Shown one piece after another: positions 22,970 through 33,095 of a stretch of DNA of 59,809 bases. The notes under the pieces were generated by a model. It saw only the letters and a program-made list of their open reading frames with translations, had not been told where the DNA came from and ran no database searches. The DNA is from Clostridiales bacterium UBA1728. GTDB taxonomy: Bacteria; Bacillota; Clostridia; Oscillospirales; Oscillospiraceae. A program made the translations under genes and the position numbers. The stretch spans positions 1-59,809 of the forward strand of contig DCIK01000004.1 in NCBI GenBank assembly GCA_002315975.1, written 5' to 3'. How positions within the stretch are numbered: the first letter of the stretch is position 1; each line of letters starts with the position of its first letter.

Positions 22970-22998
22970 TTGACATTGTTGGGCGTAATGTGTTATTT
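22970..22998 (+). promoter_or_regulatory. Promoter of the cold-shock-like gene
   Basis: TTGACA (22970-22975) and TTATTT (22993-22998) have a 17-bp spacer. The rest of the 22798-23057 gap is A/T-rich with no other signal that I see. Confidence 0.55.
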
Positions 22999-23057
22999 TT
23001 GTTCAGAATTAATCAGCGAAATGAAGGCTCGGCAACGGGTTCGGGAATGGGGAACAG

Positions 23058-23333
23058 ATGAAAAGCGACGGCCTGAAAAGCGGATATGTGGAGTGTATTT
23101 TCTCCTACGGGAAATGCGGATTTGTCCGTGAGATACTGGGTGAATCATACTATTTCAATTCAAAATCCTTTGCGCCCGGCAGGAAGCGGCTTAAATTCGG
23201 TGAGCTGGTGCAGTTCAGGGTTACGGAGGGCAGAGACCCCAAAACCGGTGAGCCCAGACTTGTCTGCTGCGATCTGCGCGCCGAGAGCGATGTAAATGAT
23301 GAACTTATGAAAAAATTTTTACCTCCCAAGTGA
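23058..23333 (+). CDS. Small cold-shock-domain-like (OB-fold) protein
   Basis: This 91-residue protein begins its fold with SGYVECIFSYGKCGFVRE, which parallels the GTVKWFN-x-x-KGFGFI start of cold-shock domains, and later has GELVQFRVTEGRD-x-KTGEPRLV like the closing strands. The RNP-1 aromatic positions are only partly kept, so nucleic-acid binding is likely but altered. The ATG at 23058 has a modest GGGGA site. It lies 61 bp upstream of the TPR gene with no terminator between, so the two may be co-transcribed. Confidence 0.6.
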   Translation: MKSDGLKSGYVECIFSYGKCGFVREILGESYYFNSKSFAPGRKRLKFGELVQFRVTEGRDPKTGEPRLVCCDLRAESDVNDELMKKFLPPK

Positions 23334-23394
23334 GCCGAGGCTCGCAAACACCTTCGTTACACAGAAGTGGGAGTAAAAGTTGAGGATATACAGC

Positions 23395-24717
23395 ATGAAC
23401 ACAAAAAACATCATCTGGATTCGAATCCTTGCGCTGTTTCTGGCGCTGCTGTTTGTGGTAGAGCTGATCCTGGCCGGACTGGCAAGGGTAAACTACTCTG
23501 CCGCTGACTATAAAGACGGCGAGCTGGAAAACATGGCCGTCTATATAGAGGAAAACGATGCGTATCTGAGCTCCGGCTTTCTTTCCCGTATGCGCGAGGT
23601 TGCCCAGACCCTGAAAACGCCGCAGAGCTTTGAGGAGTTTTATCTGCTTGCCTCTGTTCACATTGCTGATCAGGATTACAAGCAGGCATCCGAGGATCTG
23701 GAGCAGTGCATCACCATGTATACCGGAGATGACAGCGGCCTGGCAGAGCTTCTCTTAAAGCAGGGCTGTCTCAAGGCGCTGGATGACCGCTGGGAGGAGG
23801 CGCAGCGCTATTTTCAGCGGGCCACAGAGCTGGACGGTACAGCCGATCAGCAGTGGATGCTGCTGGCCGAAAGCGCCTTCCGAAACTCCGATTACGAGAA
23901 ATGCATCTCCGCCCTGAAGAAATGCGAAGAGCTTACAAGCCTGACGCCCAAGCAGTACACGCTGCTCATCTCCGCCGCGCTGGACACTGCCGACTATGAC
24001 GAGGCGCTCCGCGCTTCCGCTGCGGCGCTGAAGCAGGAGGACTGCGACAAAGGAACCGTATACTATCTTCGCGCAAGAGCCTATTATGCCCTTGAGGATT
24101 ACGAAGCCGCCCGCGCTGAGGCAACTGCTGCTCTGGAGGCCGGCGGTACCTATTATGACAATATGTATCTGAAAGCCGCTACCTATGAGCGCGAAAAAGA
24201 CTACAATGCTATTCTCAGCATTCTCATGGAGATGCTTGATGCCGGTGTTGACGATGATACCCTGCTGGAGAAGGCTCTGCAGTGCGCTCTGGAGACCGAT
24301 AACTTTGAGGCCGAGGAAAAGCTCATACCCCAAATTCTCGCCACAGACATTACAGAGGAACGCTATACCGCCCTTCTGACGACTTTGGCCATTGCGCGGC
24401 TTACGCTTGCAAAGTATGCGGAGGCTGAGGAAACCATAGACGGTTATCTCTCCGAGCACGAGCCTACGGCGCAGCTTCTTTACCTTCGCGGCATCTGCCG
24501 GATGAATCTGGAAGAGTATCTGGATGCCAGCGAGGATTTCTCCGCGGTGATCGAGCAGAATACCCTCGTGGACGAGAGCCGCTATAACCGGGCAGTCTGC
24601 TACCTTCACCTTGAGCGCGACTACTATGCCATTGCTGATCTCAATGAGGTCATCACTCGAAACCGGAATACAGAGCTTGTTAAACAGGCGACGGAACTAT
24701 TGAATCAAATTCAGTAA
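23395..24717 (+). CDS. Membrane-anchored TPR-repeat protein
   Basis: This 440-residue protein has one N-terminal membrane helix (about 8-28) and then many tetratricopeptide-type helical pairs to the C-terminus; segments such as EEAQRYFQRATELDG, YYLRARAYYALEDYEAARAEA and LLYLRGICRMNLEEYLDASED are clear TPR units. The TPR part would lie outside the membrane and act as a protein-binding scaffold. The partner is unknown. The ATG at 23395, 9 nt after GAGG, is preferred to the ATG at 23380. A strong terminator follows. Confidence 0.82.
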   Translation: MNTKNIIWIRILALFLALLFVVELILAGLARVNYSAADYKDGELENMAVYIEENDAYLSSGFLSRMREVAQTLKTPQSFEEFYLLASVHIADQDYKQASEDLEQCITMYTGDDSGLAELLLKQGCLKALDDRWEEAQRYFQRATELDGTADQQWMLLAESAFRNSDYEKCISALKKCEELTSLTPKQYTLLISAALDTADYDEALRASAAALKQEDCDKGTVYYLRARAYYALEDYEAARAEATAALEAGGTYYDNMYLKAATYEREKDYNAILSILMEMLDAGVDDDTLLEKALQCALETDNFEAEEKLIPQILATDITEERYTALLTTLAIARLTLAKYAEAEETIDGYLSEHEPTAQLLYLRGICRMNLEEYLDASEDFSAVIEQNTLVDESRYNRAVCYLHLERDYYAIADLNEVITRNRNTELVKQATELLNQIQ

Positions 24718-24733
24718 CAGAAAGTTTCACATC

Positions 24734-24775
24734 AGCCCGTATCCCTTCTTAAAGGAAGGGATACGGGCTATTTTT
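24734..24775 (+). terminator. Terminator after the TPR gene
   Basis: The stem AGCCCGTATCCCTTC/GGAAGGGATACGGGCT is followed by ATTTTTG. Confidence 0.9.
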
Positions 24776-25396
24776 GTTACCACTGGTGAAATAATGCTAC
24801 TCCATTTTTAACCGCAGCAGAGATGAAGATAACAATGCTAATGGATATAATTATGCTATTAGATTAGCGATTTATGTAACCTTGAAAACTGAATACAAGG
24901 ATAGTCACAATTCAATTTTATGTTATCAATGGGGTTTCCCTTTGATATAAAAATCTGCGGTGTCAAAGGGGCACTGCAGATCAGGCAGAATTCGGATGCG
25001 GAAGCAGCAAAGCGTTCCGATTCTCAAACACTTCCGGAGAATCTCAAAGCGGAGGCATAGCCACTGTCTTTGACGGAACAAGGTTAGAGAGCGGCTTTTG
25101 TTCAGGGCGGACTCGGTCTTTACCGTGCCGCGGCTGTGCGAAAATGCTCGCTGGGCGAGGAGAGGAAAGCGGAGCTGTGGAAGCGAGATCCCGAAGCAAT
25201 TTCGCGGAGGATGGTTTTTAAGGACAGTCTCATGACTGTGCGAATTTCAAAACGAATGTCGCTTTGACCCGGGATCGAGGCGTCCGTCGGCAGACGGCAG
25301 CCGTTCGAGAAAGCAAGCGGTGAAAACAAGCACAACCAAAAGGAAACAGGCAGTGACCGCGTTTCCGAATTATGCATTAGAAAGGAATTATCTTTT
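24776..25396 (+). other. Long gene-free leader region before the giant surface protein
   Basis: About 620 bp hold no credible gene. The left part is A/T-rich; the right part contains several hairpins, for example CTGCgGTG/CACtGCAG (about 24955-24980), GATTCTC/GAGAATC (about 25019-25045) and CCGTC-GGCA-GACGG (about 25290-25305). This suggests a structured 5' UTR of several hundred bases. I could not match it to a riboswitch class, and no convincing promoter was fixed. Confidence 0.4.
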
Positions 25397-28300
25397 ATGA
25401 AGAAAAAGACATTTCTGATGCTGATTGCCAGACTGTTTATAGTTGTAAGCTTGATAATGGCCGTTAGCATCAATGTCTTTGCGGCAGATGAGACGCTGAC
25501 GCAGGACAATTCCGAGGAGCTCGTGGCACTTAAGGACACGCTCAATGAGAACGTGTGCGAATCGAATCTCCCGGAAGATACCCAGGCACTCGAAGCTCAG
25601 CCTGAAACTGACCTTCAGAATGAGATGGATCCCGGTCAGGAACCCACTCAGGAAGAAGCGCAGGAGCAGGAAGAGCCTCTCGAGGAAAATCCCACTGAAG
25701 AGCCCGCTGCGGAGCCCGTTGAAGAGCCCGTTGAAGAGCCCGTTGAAGAGCCTGCTGAGGAGACTGAGAATGAGCAGCTTCCCGGGTACGTGATCACCGT
25801 TTCCGATGTCAACGGAAACAAGGTGGACGTTACCGGCGGTACGCAGACGGTTCTGAGCGATGTGCTCAAGGGTCTCGGCTACGAGATCGGCGAGGACGAT
25901 GTGATTGAGGTGGACTACGATACCGTTGACACCGACACCATCAACGTCACTGAGAATGAAGACGGTGAGCTGGTGCTCAGCGATCTGGGCCACTTTGAAA
26001 AGGCTTCCAAGAACCTCATCGTTTATGTGAACGGTGTGGCCATTGAGCTCGAACTGGTTGACCCCGCCACCATGTCTGCATCCCAGCTGAAGAAAGCCAT
26101 CGAAAAATCCTCCGGCAAGGGTTATCAGTTAACGGAAGATGTAAAGCTCAGCAATGATAAGAGCGTTGAACTTTCCGCGGGCGTTTATGACATTTACCTG
26201 AATAACAAAACCCTCTCTACAAAAGACGGTGCAACGCAAGCCCTCTTTACAGTAGGCGAGGGCGTAACCGTTAACCTCTACGCCGGCGCAGACGACGAAA
26301 CTGCCGGCACCGGTGCTGTCACCGGCGCTTCCACTCTCTTCGATATCAAAGAAGGCGGCACGCTGAATATCATCAGCGGCACGCTGACCACCGACTCCAA
26401 CGCGGCTGTCAAGACTCTTGGCGAACTGAATGTTCAGGGCGGCCAGGTTGACGGCATTATCGTCAACGGCGGACAGACCACCGTTACCGGCGGCACGATT
26501 GCCGGCGGCGACAATAACGGCATCACCGTAAACGGCGGCGATCTTCGCTTCGTCGGCGGTTCTGCCAGCGGCAAGAACGGTATTCGTGCTGCCGGCGGCC
26601 ATAGCTACATCACCGGCGGTACCATCGGCGGTACCAACAACGGTATCCGCGTGATTGACGGCGATGTCTATATTATGGGCGGCACCGTGAATAACGGTCT
26701 GAAAATCAAGAATGAGGGCACCGGCTCCGTGAACGTGGCCGGCGGCATCTTTGACGCCGATCCCAGCGCTTACCTTGTGGGCGAAGCCTCCGACTGGACT
26801 GTGGAAAACACCGCAGGCAGCTGGACTGTCAGCCCCAAGACCTATAACTCCCTGCGCATCCTCTCCGACGGCACGGTCAGCGGTCACGCTACGGTTTCTG
26901 ATGCTGTGAGCACCAGCGGTCTTGTGTACCTGCTGAAGGATGCCAGCGAAAAGATCACCGTTACCTATGGCCGTGATGTGACTCTTGACCTGAACGGCAA
27001 GACTCTGTCCGCCATCGGCACTGTCATCACCGTCGACGGTGACGGCAGACTGACGGTTCTCGACAGCTCCGCTGCCAAGACCGGCACTGTCTCCGCAACC
27101 TCCACCGGCATTAACAATGCTGTGGCCATCAGAAACAAATGGCTTGGCTCCGTGACGGTTCTCTCCGGCAATTACAGCGCTGTTGCAAGCGGCGCCGGTC
27201 AGTCCTATGCCCTGTGGAATTCCTTCATGGGCGGCATTGAAGTTGCCGAAGGTAAGTTCATTGGCACCGTAGCCAATACCGGCACGGGTTACATCCTCCT
27301 CCGCGGCGGTTATTACAGCACCGATCCCTCTGCTTACGCTGAGGAAGGTATGGATGTTGTGAGAAATAACGATAGCGCCACCAAGGCTACCTATCTCTAC
27401 AAGTTCGGCGTGGCCGAGGCTCAGCTCAATGACGGCGATAAGTTCGAAAAGCTCCAGGATGCCATTGACGCTGCCGGAACCACTGCCGGCACTGTGAAGC
27501 TTCTGAGCAATGTGGAGGCCAATCTCCTCATCAAGGCGAATCAGAACATCACCCTCGACCTTAACGACAAGGTCCTCAGCGCCAAGACCACCGGCACCGT
27601 GAACTCCAGTGTGATCGAACTTGAAAAGAACGCAACTCTCGTGATCACCGATACGGCCGAGAACCAGACCAAGAAGTACTTCACCGTTGACTCCAATGGT
27701 CTCTGGACTCTCAGCGAAAGCAAGACCGAGAATTTCGTCAAGGGCGGTGTGATTACCGGCGGTACCGGCAGGAAGCACCCCAGCAACAACGAATATCTGG
27801 GCGGCGCGATTTATTCCAAGGGCAATGTCACCATCAACGGCGGCAGCCTGGTTGGCAACAGTTCCAAGGATCGCGGCGGCGCCATCTTCGCTGACGGCGG
27901 CACTCTCACCCTGAACAAGGCGAACATCATCGGCAATACCTCCAAGCGCGGCGGCGGTGCGTTCATCACCGGCTCCACCACTTTCGTGATGGAGGAAGAT
28001 GTCACCGTTTCCAACAACAAAGCCAATTACGGCGGCGGCATTTACTTTGACGGTTCCAGCAAATCCACCATCAACGGCGGCAAGATCAGCGGGAATGTGG
28101 CCATCGACGGCACCTACGGCGGCGGCGGCATTGCACTTGACAGTAATGCTACTGTGTCCCTTCTCGGCGGCGAGATCGTTGAGAATACCAACATCAACGG
28201 CAATGGCGGCGGTGTGAGCTTCATCAAGGGCAAGCTGATCCTTGGCGGCGATATCGTCATCAAAGACAACCTTGGCAAGCACGACAAAAAGATGGTTGCG

Positions 28301-31300
28301 GATAACCTCTACATTTTCAAGGGCAAGACCGTTACTGTCAGCACCGACAAGCCCCTCACCGGCGATGCCTACATCGGCGTGACTACGCCCAATAAGCCCG
28401 GCGTGAAGGACAGCATCAACATTTCCACCAGCGGCGATGTAAACAGCAAGTACTACTTCAAGAGCGACAACAGCAAGTACTCCATCGTAAACGGCGCCGA
28501 CAATGTCCTGCAGATCACCGGCGCTAAGGCCGAGATCGAGGGCGGCGAACGATACGCCACCGTGCAGGAAGCTGTGAATGCGGCTTCTACTAAGAAGAGC
28601 ACCGTTATCCTGCTTGGCGATGTCACAGAAAATGTGTCGGTTGCCCAGGGACAGAAGATTACCTTCGATCTTGACGGCAGCGTGCTCAACGCTGTCGGCA
28701 CTGCCATCACCAACTCCGGCACTCTTACCGTTACCGACTCCAGCCCCAAGCGCAGCGGCAAGGTTTACGTTCAGGGCGATGCGACCCACGAAAACGCTAT
28801 CGGCGTCTATAACAACGCCGGCGCCACCCTCACGGTCAAGAGCGTAACCATCGAATCCGGCGATGCTTCCAACTGGAGCATGGGCGTCTACAACAAGGGT
28901 ACTGCCACCATCAAGAGCCGCGGCAGACTCTTTGCCAATAACTCCACCGGCAAGGAGGCCTACGGTCTCTACTCCGCCGGCAGCGCTGCCACTGCCAACA
29001 TCACGGCGGGCACCATCAAGGCCGCAGGCGGCAGCGACTACTGCGCTCCCATTGCTGCCGGTCAGGGCGGCAAGATCACCGTTGAAGGTGAGTACGCGCA
29101 GATCATTCTCGGCGAAACCTCTGCAACGCTTGACTCCGCTGCTTTCCTGTACTACGAGGGTATCATTGATATCAGCGGCGGTAATTTCCGGGGCAATCTG
29201 GTGGAGAACAGCGGCACCGTAACCATCACGGGCGGAAAGTTCTCCGATGATCCCACCAAGCTTCTTTCCATCGAGTATGCTGCTGACCCCATTGACGAAG
29301 ATCCCTACTTCTTCAATGTTGTGGGTGAGGACAAGATCGTTGCCACCGACGGCACTCACTCCTTCACCACTGTGCAGCGCGCTGTGGATTATGCAGGCAG
29401 CAAGCAGACCACTGTTTCCCTGCTGAAGAATGTTCAGGAGAGCATCGTGATCGGCCAGGGCCAGAATATCACTCTGGATCTCAATGGCAAGGCTCTCAGC
29501 GACATGGATCCCATGGGCAGCGAGGACATCACCCTCATCACTGTTGAGGGCGGCAAGCTTCTCGTTACCGACAGCAGCGAGGACAAGACCGGCTCTCTCA
29601 CCACCCTCAGCAACAAGGGCAATTCCACTGTTATCCTCGCTAAGGACGGCGCCGATGTCACCATCGACAATGTGACTGCCAGCGCTCAGTGCATGGGCAA
29701 GGGCAAGACCTATGTCCTGCGCAATGTTGGCAACGGCACTGTGACCGTTCTGGGCGGCACCTTCGATGCCACCAACAGAAATCCCGACAATGCTTTCGTG
29801 GTCAGCAACGAAAACAAGCTCGGCACTGTAGTCCTGAAGGACGGCAAGTATACCGGCCAGCTCAATATCAAGGCCGGCAAGTGCACGATCTATAAGGGCT
29901 ATTTCACCGTCGATCCCGATGCCTACGTTGTTGACGGTCTTGACGGCGTTGTCAACGGCGATCCCGACACCAACTATGCCTATGGCTTCGTGGTGGGCAA
30001 GGGCGTTGCCAAGGTCGAAGGCGGCTATAAGTACGCCTCCCTGCAGCATGCCATTGACGATGTCGGTACCGCTCGCAGCACCATCTCCCTGCTTTGCAAC
30101 ATCACCGAGGATGTGAAGGTCCAGAAGGGCCAGAATATCACTCTGGATCTCAATGGCAAGGCTCTCAGCGACATGGATCCCATGGGCAGCGAGGACATCA
30201 CCCTCATCACTGTTGAGGGCGGCAAGCTTCTCGTTACCGACAGCAGCAAGGACAAGACCGGCTCTCTCACCACCCTCAGCAACAAGGGCAACTCCACTGT
30301 TATCCTGGCTAAGGACGGCGCCGATGTCACCATCGACAATGTGACTGTCAGCGCTCAGTGCATGGGCAAGGGCAAGACCTATCTCCTGCGCAATGTTGGC
30401 AACGGCACTGTGACCGTTCTGGGCGGCACCTTCGATGCCACCAACAGAAATCCCGACAATGCTTTCGTGGTCAGCAACGAAAACAAGCTCGGCACTGTAG
30501 TCCTGAAGGATGGCAAGTATACCGGCCAGCTCAATATCAAGGCCGGCAAGTGCACGATTTATAAGGGCTATTTCACCGTTGATCCCGATGCCTACGTTGT
30601 TGACGGTCTTGACGGCGTTGTCAACGACGATCCCGACACCAACTATGCCTATGGCTTTGTGGTTGGTAAGGGCGTTGCCAAGGTTGAAGGCGGTCATAAG
30701 TACGTCTCCCTGCAGCAGGCCATTGACGCTGTCGGCACCGCTCGCAGCACTATTACCCTCCTTCGCAACACCACCGAGGATGTGAAGGTTCAGAAGGGCC
30801 AGAATATCATTCTCAATCTCAATGACAAGACCCTCAGCGCGGCTTTCATCAATGCTGTTACCCTGTACGGCGGCAATCTTTACGTCTACGGCGGCACCGT
30901 TGTGGGCAAGCGCAGCGCCTTCACCGTCCGTGACGGCTATCTCGCTATCTACGACGGTAACTACAACTGCGGCGAGAACGTTCTTCACGTCTTTGCCGGT
31001 CAGGTTGAAGTCTTCGGCGGCAAGTTCAAGGGTCATGTGGAAGCCGAGCGCGGCACCACCGCCATCTATGACGGCCTCTTCAACGATGTTCCTTCCTCTT
31101 CCACCATGGCTGAGGGTAAGGTTGTGATCCGCAACACCGATCCCGATACCAAGGATGAATACGGCTTTGTTGTGGTTGACGGCTACGCTCCCAACACCGA
31201 GCTCGTGATCGAGAACATCAAGCTTGATAAGCTTCCCGAAGCCACCAGGAAGGCCATTGAGGACTTCATGGGCAAGGACAAGGAGCTTGTGGCCGTTCTC

Positions 31301-31528
31301 GATACCTACATGACCAGAGAAGGACAGCGTCTTGAAAACATCAACGGCCTCCAGAAGCTCGTGATCAAGGCTGCAGAGTTCGAGGGTCACGAGGCCTCCG
31401 AGCTGAAGCTCTGGAAGATCGAAGATGACGGCACCATGACCGAAGTCAGCTTCACCGTTGACAAGGATGGCAACATCGTTGTTTACGGCACTCTGGGCTA
31501 CTACTTCCTCACGGTCGCCAAAAAGTAA
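25397..31528 (+). CDS. Giant secreted beta-helix repeat surface protein
   Basis: This 2043-residue protein has a signal peptide (about 1-29, ending VFA), a Glu/Pro-rich stalk (about 30-122) with EEPV repeats, then a long array of short Gly/Thr/Asn-rich strands typical of parallel beta-helices (for example GGTIAGGDNNGITVNGGD). A longer module headed by YATVQEAVNAA-type sequence recurs six times (near residues 496, 678, 1051, 1321, 1544, 1768) and includes QNITLDLNGKALS and LLVTDSS elements. The C-terminal 100 residues are a different globular domain. No LPxTG, SLH or transmembrane anchor was seen, so attachment is unclear. AAAGGAA precedes the ATG. An adhesin or glycan-interacting role is possible but unproven. 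Confidence 0.85.
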   Translation: MKKKTFLMLIARLFIVVSLIMAVSINVFAADETLTQDNSEELVALKDTLNENVCESNLPEDTQALEAQPETDLQNEMDPGQEPTQEEAQEQEEPLEENPTEEPAAEPVEEPVEEPVEEPAEETENEQLPGYVITVSDVNGNKVDVTGGTQTVLSDVLKGLGYEIGEDDVIEVDYDTVDTDTINVTENEDGELVLSDLGHFEKASKNLIVYVNGVAIELELVDPATMSASQLKKAIEKSSGKGYQLTEDVKLSNDKSVELSAGVYDIYLNNKTLSTKDGATQALFTVGEGVTVNLYAGADDETAGTGAVTGASTLFDIKEGGTLNIISGTLTTDSNAAVKTLGELNVQGGQVDGIIVNGGQTTVTGGTIAGGDNNGITVNGGDLRFVGGSASGKNGIRAAGGHSYITGGTIGGTNNGIRVIDGDVYIMGGTVNNGLKIKNEGTGSVNVAGGIFDADPSAYLVGEASDWTVENTAGSWTVSPKTYNSLRILSDGTVSGHATVSDAVSTSGLVYLLKDASEKITVTYGRDVTLDLNGKTLSAIGTVITVDGDGRLTVLDSSAAKTGTVSATSTGINNAVAIRNKWLGSVTVLSGNYSAVASGAGQSYALWNSFMGGIEVAEGKFIGTVANTGTGYILLRGGYYSTDPSAYAEEGMDVVRNNDSATKATYLYKFGVAEAQLNDGDKFEKLQDAIDAAGTTAGTVKLLSNVEANLLIKANQNITLDLNDKVLSAKTTGTVNSSVIELEKNATLVITDTAENQTKKYFTVDSNGLWTLSESKTENFVKGGVITGGTGRKHPSNNEYLGGAIYSKGNVTINGGSLVGNSSKDRGGAIFADGGTLTLNKANIIGNTSKRGGGAFITGSTTFVMEEDVTVSNNKANYGGGIYFDGSSKSTINGGKISGNVAIDGTYGGGGIALDSNATVSLLGGEIVENTNINGNGGGVSFIKGKLILGGDIVIKDNLGKHDKKMVADNLYIFKGKTVTVSTDKPLTGDAYIGVTTPNKPGVKDSINISTSGDVNSKYYFKSDNSKYSIVNGADNVLQITGAKAEIEGGERYATVQEAVNAASTKKSTVILLGDVTENVSVAQGQKITFDLDGSVLNAVGTAITNSGTLTVTDSSPKRSGKVYVQGDATHENAIGVYNNAGATLTVKSVTIESGDASNWSMGVYNKGTATIKSRGRLFANNSTGKEAYGLYSAGSAATANITAGTIKAAGGSDYCAPIAAGQGGKITVEGEYAQIILGETSATLDSAAFLYYEGIIDISGGNFRGNLVENSGTVTITGGKFSDDPTKLLSIEYAADPIDEDPYFFNVVGEDKIVATDGTHSFTTVQRAVDYAGSKQTTVSLLKNVQESIVIGQGQNITLDLNGKALSDMDPMGSEDITLITVEGGKLLVTDSSEDKTGSLTTLSNKGNSTVILAKDGADVTIDNVTASAQCMGKGKTYVLRNVGNGTVTVLGGTFDATNRNPDNAFVVSNENKLGTVVLKDGKYTGQLNIKAGKCTIYKGYFTVDPDAYVVDGLDGVVNGDPDTNYAYGFVVGKGVAKVEGGYKYASLQHAIDDVGTARSTISLLCNITEDVKVQKGQNITLDLNGKALSDMDPMGSEDITLITVEGGKLLVTDSSKDKTGSLTTLSNKGNSTVILAKDGADVTIDNVTVSAQCMGKGKTYLLRNVGNGTVTVLGGTFDATNRNPDNAFVVSNENKLGTVVLKDGKYTGQLNIKAGKCTIYKGYFTVDPDAYVVDGLDGVVNDDPDTNYAYGFVVGKGVAKVEGGHKYVSLQQAIDAVGTARSTITLLRNTTEDVKVQKGQNIILNLNDKTLSAAFINAVTLYGGNLYVYGGTVVGKRSAFTVRDGYLAIYDGNYNCGENVLHVFAGQVEVFGGKFKGHVEAERGTTAIYDGLFNDVPSSSTMAEGKVVIRNTDPDTKDEYGFVVVDGYAPNTELVIENIKLDKLPEATRKAIEDFMGKDKELVAVLDTYMTREGQRLENINGLQKLVIKAAEFEGHEASELKLWKIEDDGTMTEVSFTVDKDGNIVVYGTLGYYFLTVAKK
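29455..30792 (+). repeat. 669-bp near-identical tandem duplication inside the surface protein gene
   Basis: The block beginning CCAGAATATCACTCTGGATC at 29461 recurs at 30130 and, in a divergent form, at 30799, an exact period of 669 bp (223 codons). The first two copies differ only by scattered single bases (for example GAG to AAG, AAT to AAC, GTC to CTC), far less than the other modules, which indicates recent duplication or gene conversion. Confidence 0.9.
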
Positions 31529-31536
31529 ATCCCTCT

Positions 31537-31575
31537 TGCACTCATACGGGTTATACCCGTATGAGTGCATTTTCT
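31537..31575 (+). terminator. Terminator after the giant surface protein
   Basis: The stem TGCACTCATACGGG-TTATA-CCCGTATGAGTGCA is followed by TTTTCTT. Confidence 0.9.
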
Positions 31576-31673
31576 TCTGTCGATAATTCTTCCTCTTGCA
31601 ATCCTGCGAGAAATATGCAACAATAGGGGCGCAAAAAAGTCACTGCACAATCCCGCAAAAAAGGAGACCCAAT

Positions 31674-33053
31674 ATGGATTATGACATTCTGATTATCGGC
31701 GCCGGTCCCGGCGGCATCTTTTCCGCCTATGAGCTATCCCACAAGCGCCCCGATCTGAAGATCGGCGTTTTTGAGATGGGCACAAGCCTCGAAAAACGCA
31801 AATGCCCCATTAACGGCACCACCATCAAAAGCTGCATCAACTGCACTCACTGCTCCATCATGACCGGCTTTGGCGGCGCAGGAGCCTTTTCCGATGGTAA
31901 ATACAATATCACCAATGAGTTTGGCGGTACCCTCTATGAGCATATCGGCAAGCGTCAGGCGCTGGAGCTTATGCACTATGTGGACGAGATCAACTGCTCC
32001 TACGGCGGTGGCGGTACGAAGCTCTATTCCACGGCGGATACCCGATTCAAGACCGAGTGTCTGCGCAATAATCTCCATCTGCTGGACGCCTCTGTCCGGC
32101 ATCTGGGCACCGATGTGAATTACGAGGTGCTGGGGAACCTCTATACCGATCTGAAGGATCGGGTGGATTTCCACTTCCTCACGCCCGTGGCCCATGTGGA
32201 AAAGCTGGAGAACGGCTTTGCTCTCGATACCCCCGCAGGCCGCTTTACGGGCGGCTACTGCATTATCTCCGCCGGCCGCAGCGGCAGCAAGTGGATGGAG
32301 ACGGTCTGCGAGGAGCTGAAACTGCAGACCAAGTCCAACCGCGTGGATATCGGTGTTCGGGTGGAGCTGCCTGCCGAAGTCTTCCAGCACATCACAGACG
32401 AGCTTTATGAAAGCAAGATTGTCTACAAGACCGAGAAGTATCAGGACATGGTTCGCACCTTCTGCATGAATCCCAAGGGTGCTGTGGTCAACGAGAACAC
32501 CAACGGCATCGTCACCGTCAACGGGCACAGCTACGAGGACCCCGGCAAACAGACGGGCAACACCAACTTTGCTCTGCTTGTGACCAAGCACTTCACCGAG
32601 CCCTTTACCGATTCCAACGGCTACGGCGAGTCCATTGCCCGCCTTTCCAATATGCTCGGCGGCGGCGTGATCATCCAGCGCTTCGGCGATCTTATCCGCG
32701 GCCAGCGCAGCACCGAACGGCGTATCGCCAAGGGCTTTACCATTCCCACCCTCACGGCTACCCCCGGCGATCTGAGTCTGGTAATTCCCAAGCGTATTCT
32801 CGACGGCATCATTGAGATGATCTACGCCCTTGATAAGATCGCCCCCGGCACAGCCTCCGATGACACGCTGCTCTACGGCGTGGAGGTGAAGTTCTACAAC
32901 ATGGAGGTCGCCATCGATGAGAATCTGGAGACTGCCCACAAGGGTCTCTTCGTCATCGGTGACTGCAGCGGCGTGACCCACTCCCTTTCCCACGCCTCCG
33001 CCAGCGGCGTCTATGTGGCCCGCTACCTGCTGGAGCATGAGCTGGCAAAGTAA
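31674..33053 (+). CDS. FAD-dependent oxidoreductase (COG2509-like)
   Basis: This 459-residue flavoprotein has the FAD-binding motif IIGAGPGGIFSAYELS at residues about 6-21 and a second dinucleotide region closing with GLFVIGDCSGVTHSLSHASASG (about 427), where FAD contacts lie. Cysteines in CPINGTTIKSCINCTHC (about 43-59) could hold a metal or redox centre; they are notable but unproven. The substrate is unknown; relatives are annotated as uncharacterised FAD-dependent dehydrogenases. The ATG at 31674 follows AAGGAGA. An upstream extension to 31596 lacks a ribosome site. It is monocistronic. Confidence 0.85.
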   Translation: MDYDILIIGAGPGGIFSAYELSHKRPDLKIGVFEMGTSLEKRKCPINGTTIKSCINCTHCSIMTGFGGAGAFSDGKYNITNEFGGTLYEHIGKRQALELMHYVDEINCSYGGGGTKLYSTADTRFKTECLRNNLHLLDASVRHLGTDVNYEVLGNLYTDLKDRVDFHFLTPVAHVEKLENGFALDTPAGRFTGGYCIISAGRSGSKWMETVCEELKLQTKSNRVDIGVRVELPAEVFQHITDELYESKIVYKTEKYQDMVRTFCMNPKGAVVNENTNGIVTVNGHSYEDPGKQTGNTNFALLVTKHFTEPFTDSNGYGESIARLSNMLGGGVIIQRFGDLIRGQRSTERRIAKGFTIPTLTATPGDLSLVIPKRILDGIIEMIYALDKIAPGTASDDTLLYGVEVKFYNMEVAIDENLETAHKGLFVIGDCSGVTHSLSHASASGVYVARYLLEHELAK

Positions 33054-33095
33054 AACTTAAAAGAGAAAATACAAAACGGGATGTGTGAATAGTCC

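Noticed and set aside
24950..25100. Possible c-di-GMP riboswitch before the giant surface protein
   Set aside because: Some AAAGC/GGAGGC pieces resemble the class but the conserved core order and receptor elements are missing.
29455..30792. CRISPR-like periodicity in the surface protein gene
   Set aside because: Repeats are 669 bp, contiguous, in frame and coding; no short repeat-spacer pattern exists anywhere in the window.
31200..31528. Sortase or S-layer anchor at the end of the giant surface protein
   Set aside because: No LPxTG-like motif, membrane helix or SLH repeats in the last 110 residues.
26129..31570. Minus-strand open frame of 1813 codons opposite the giant surface protein
   Set aside because: It mirrors the Gly/Thr/Asn-rich repeats of the plus gene, has no signal peptide or family features, no ribosome site, and arises from the biased third positions of the real gene.
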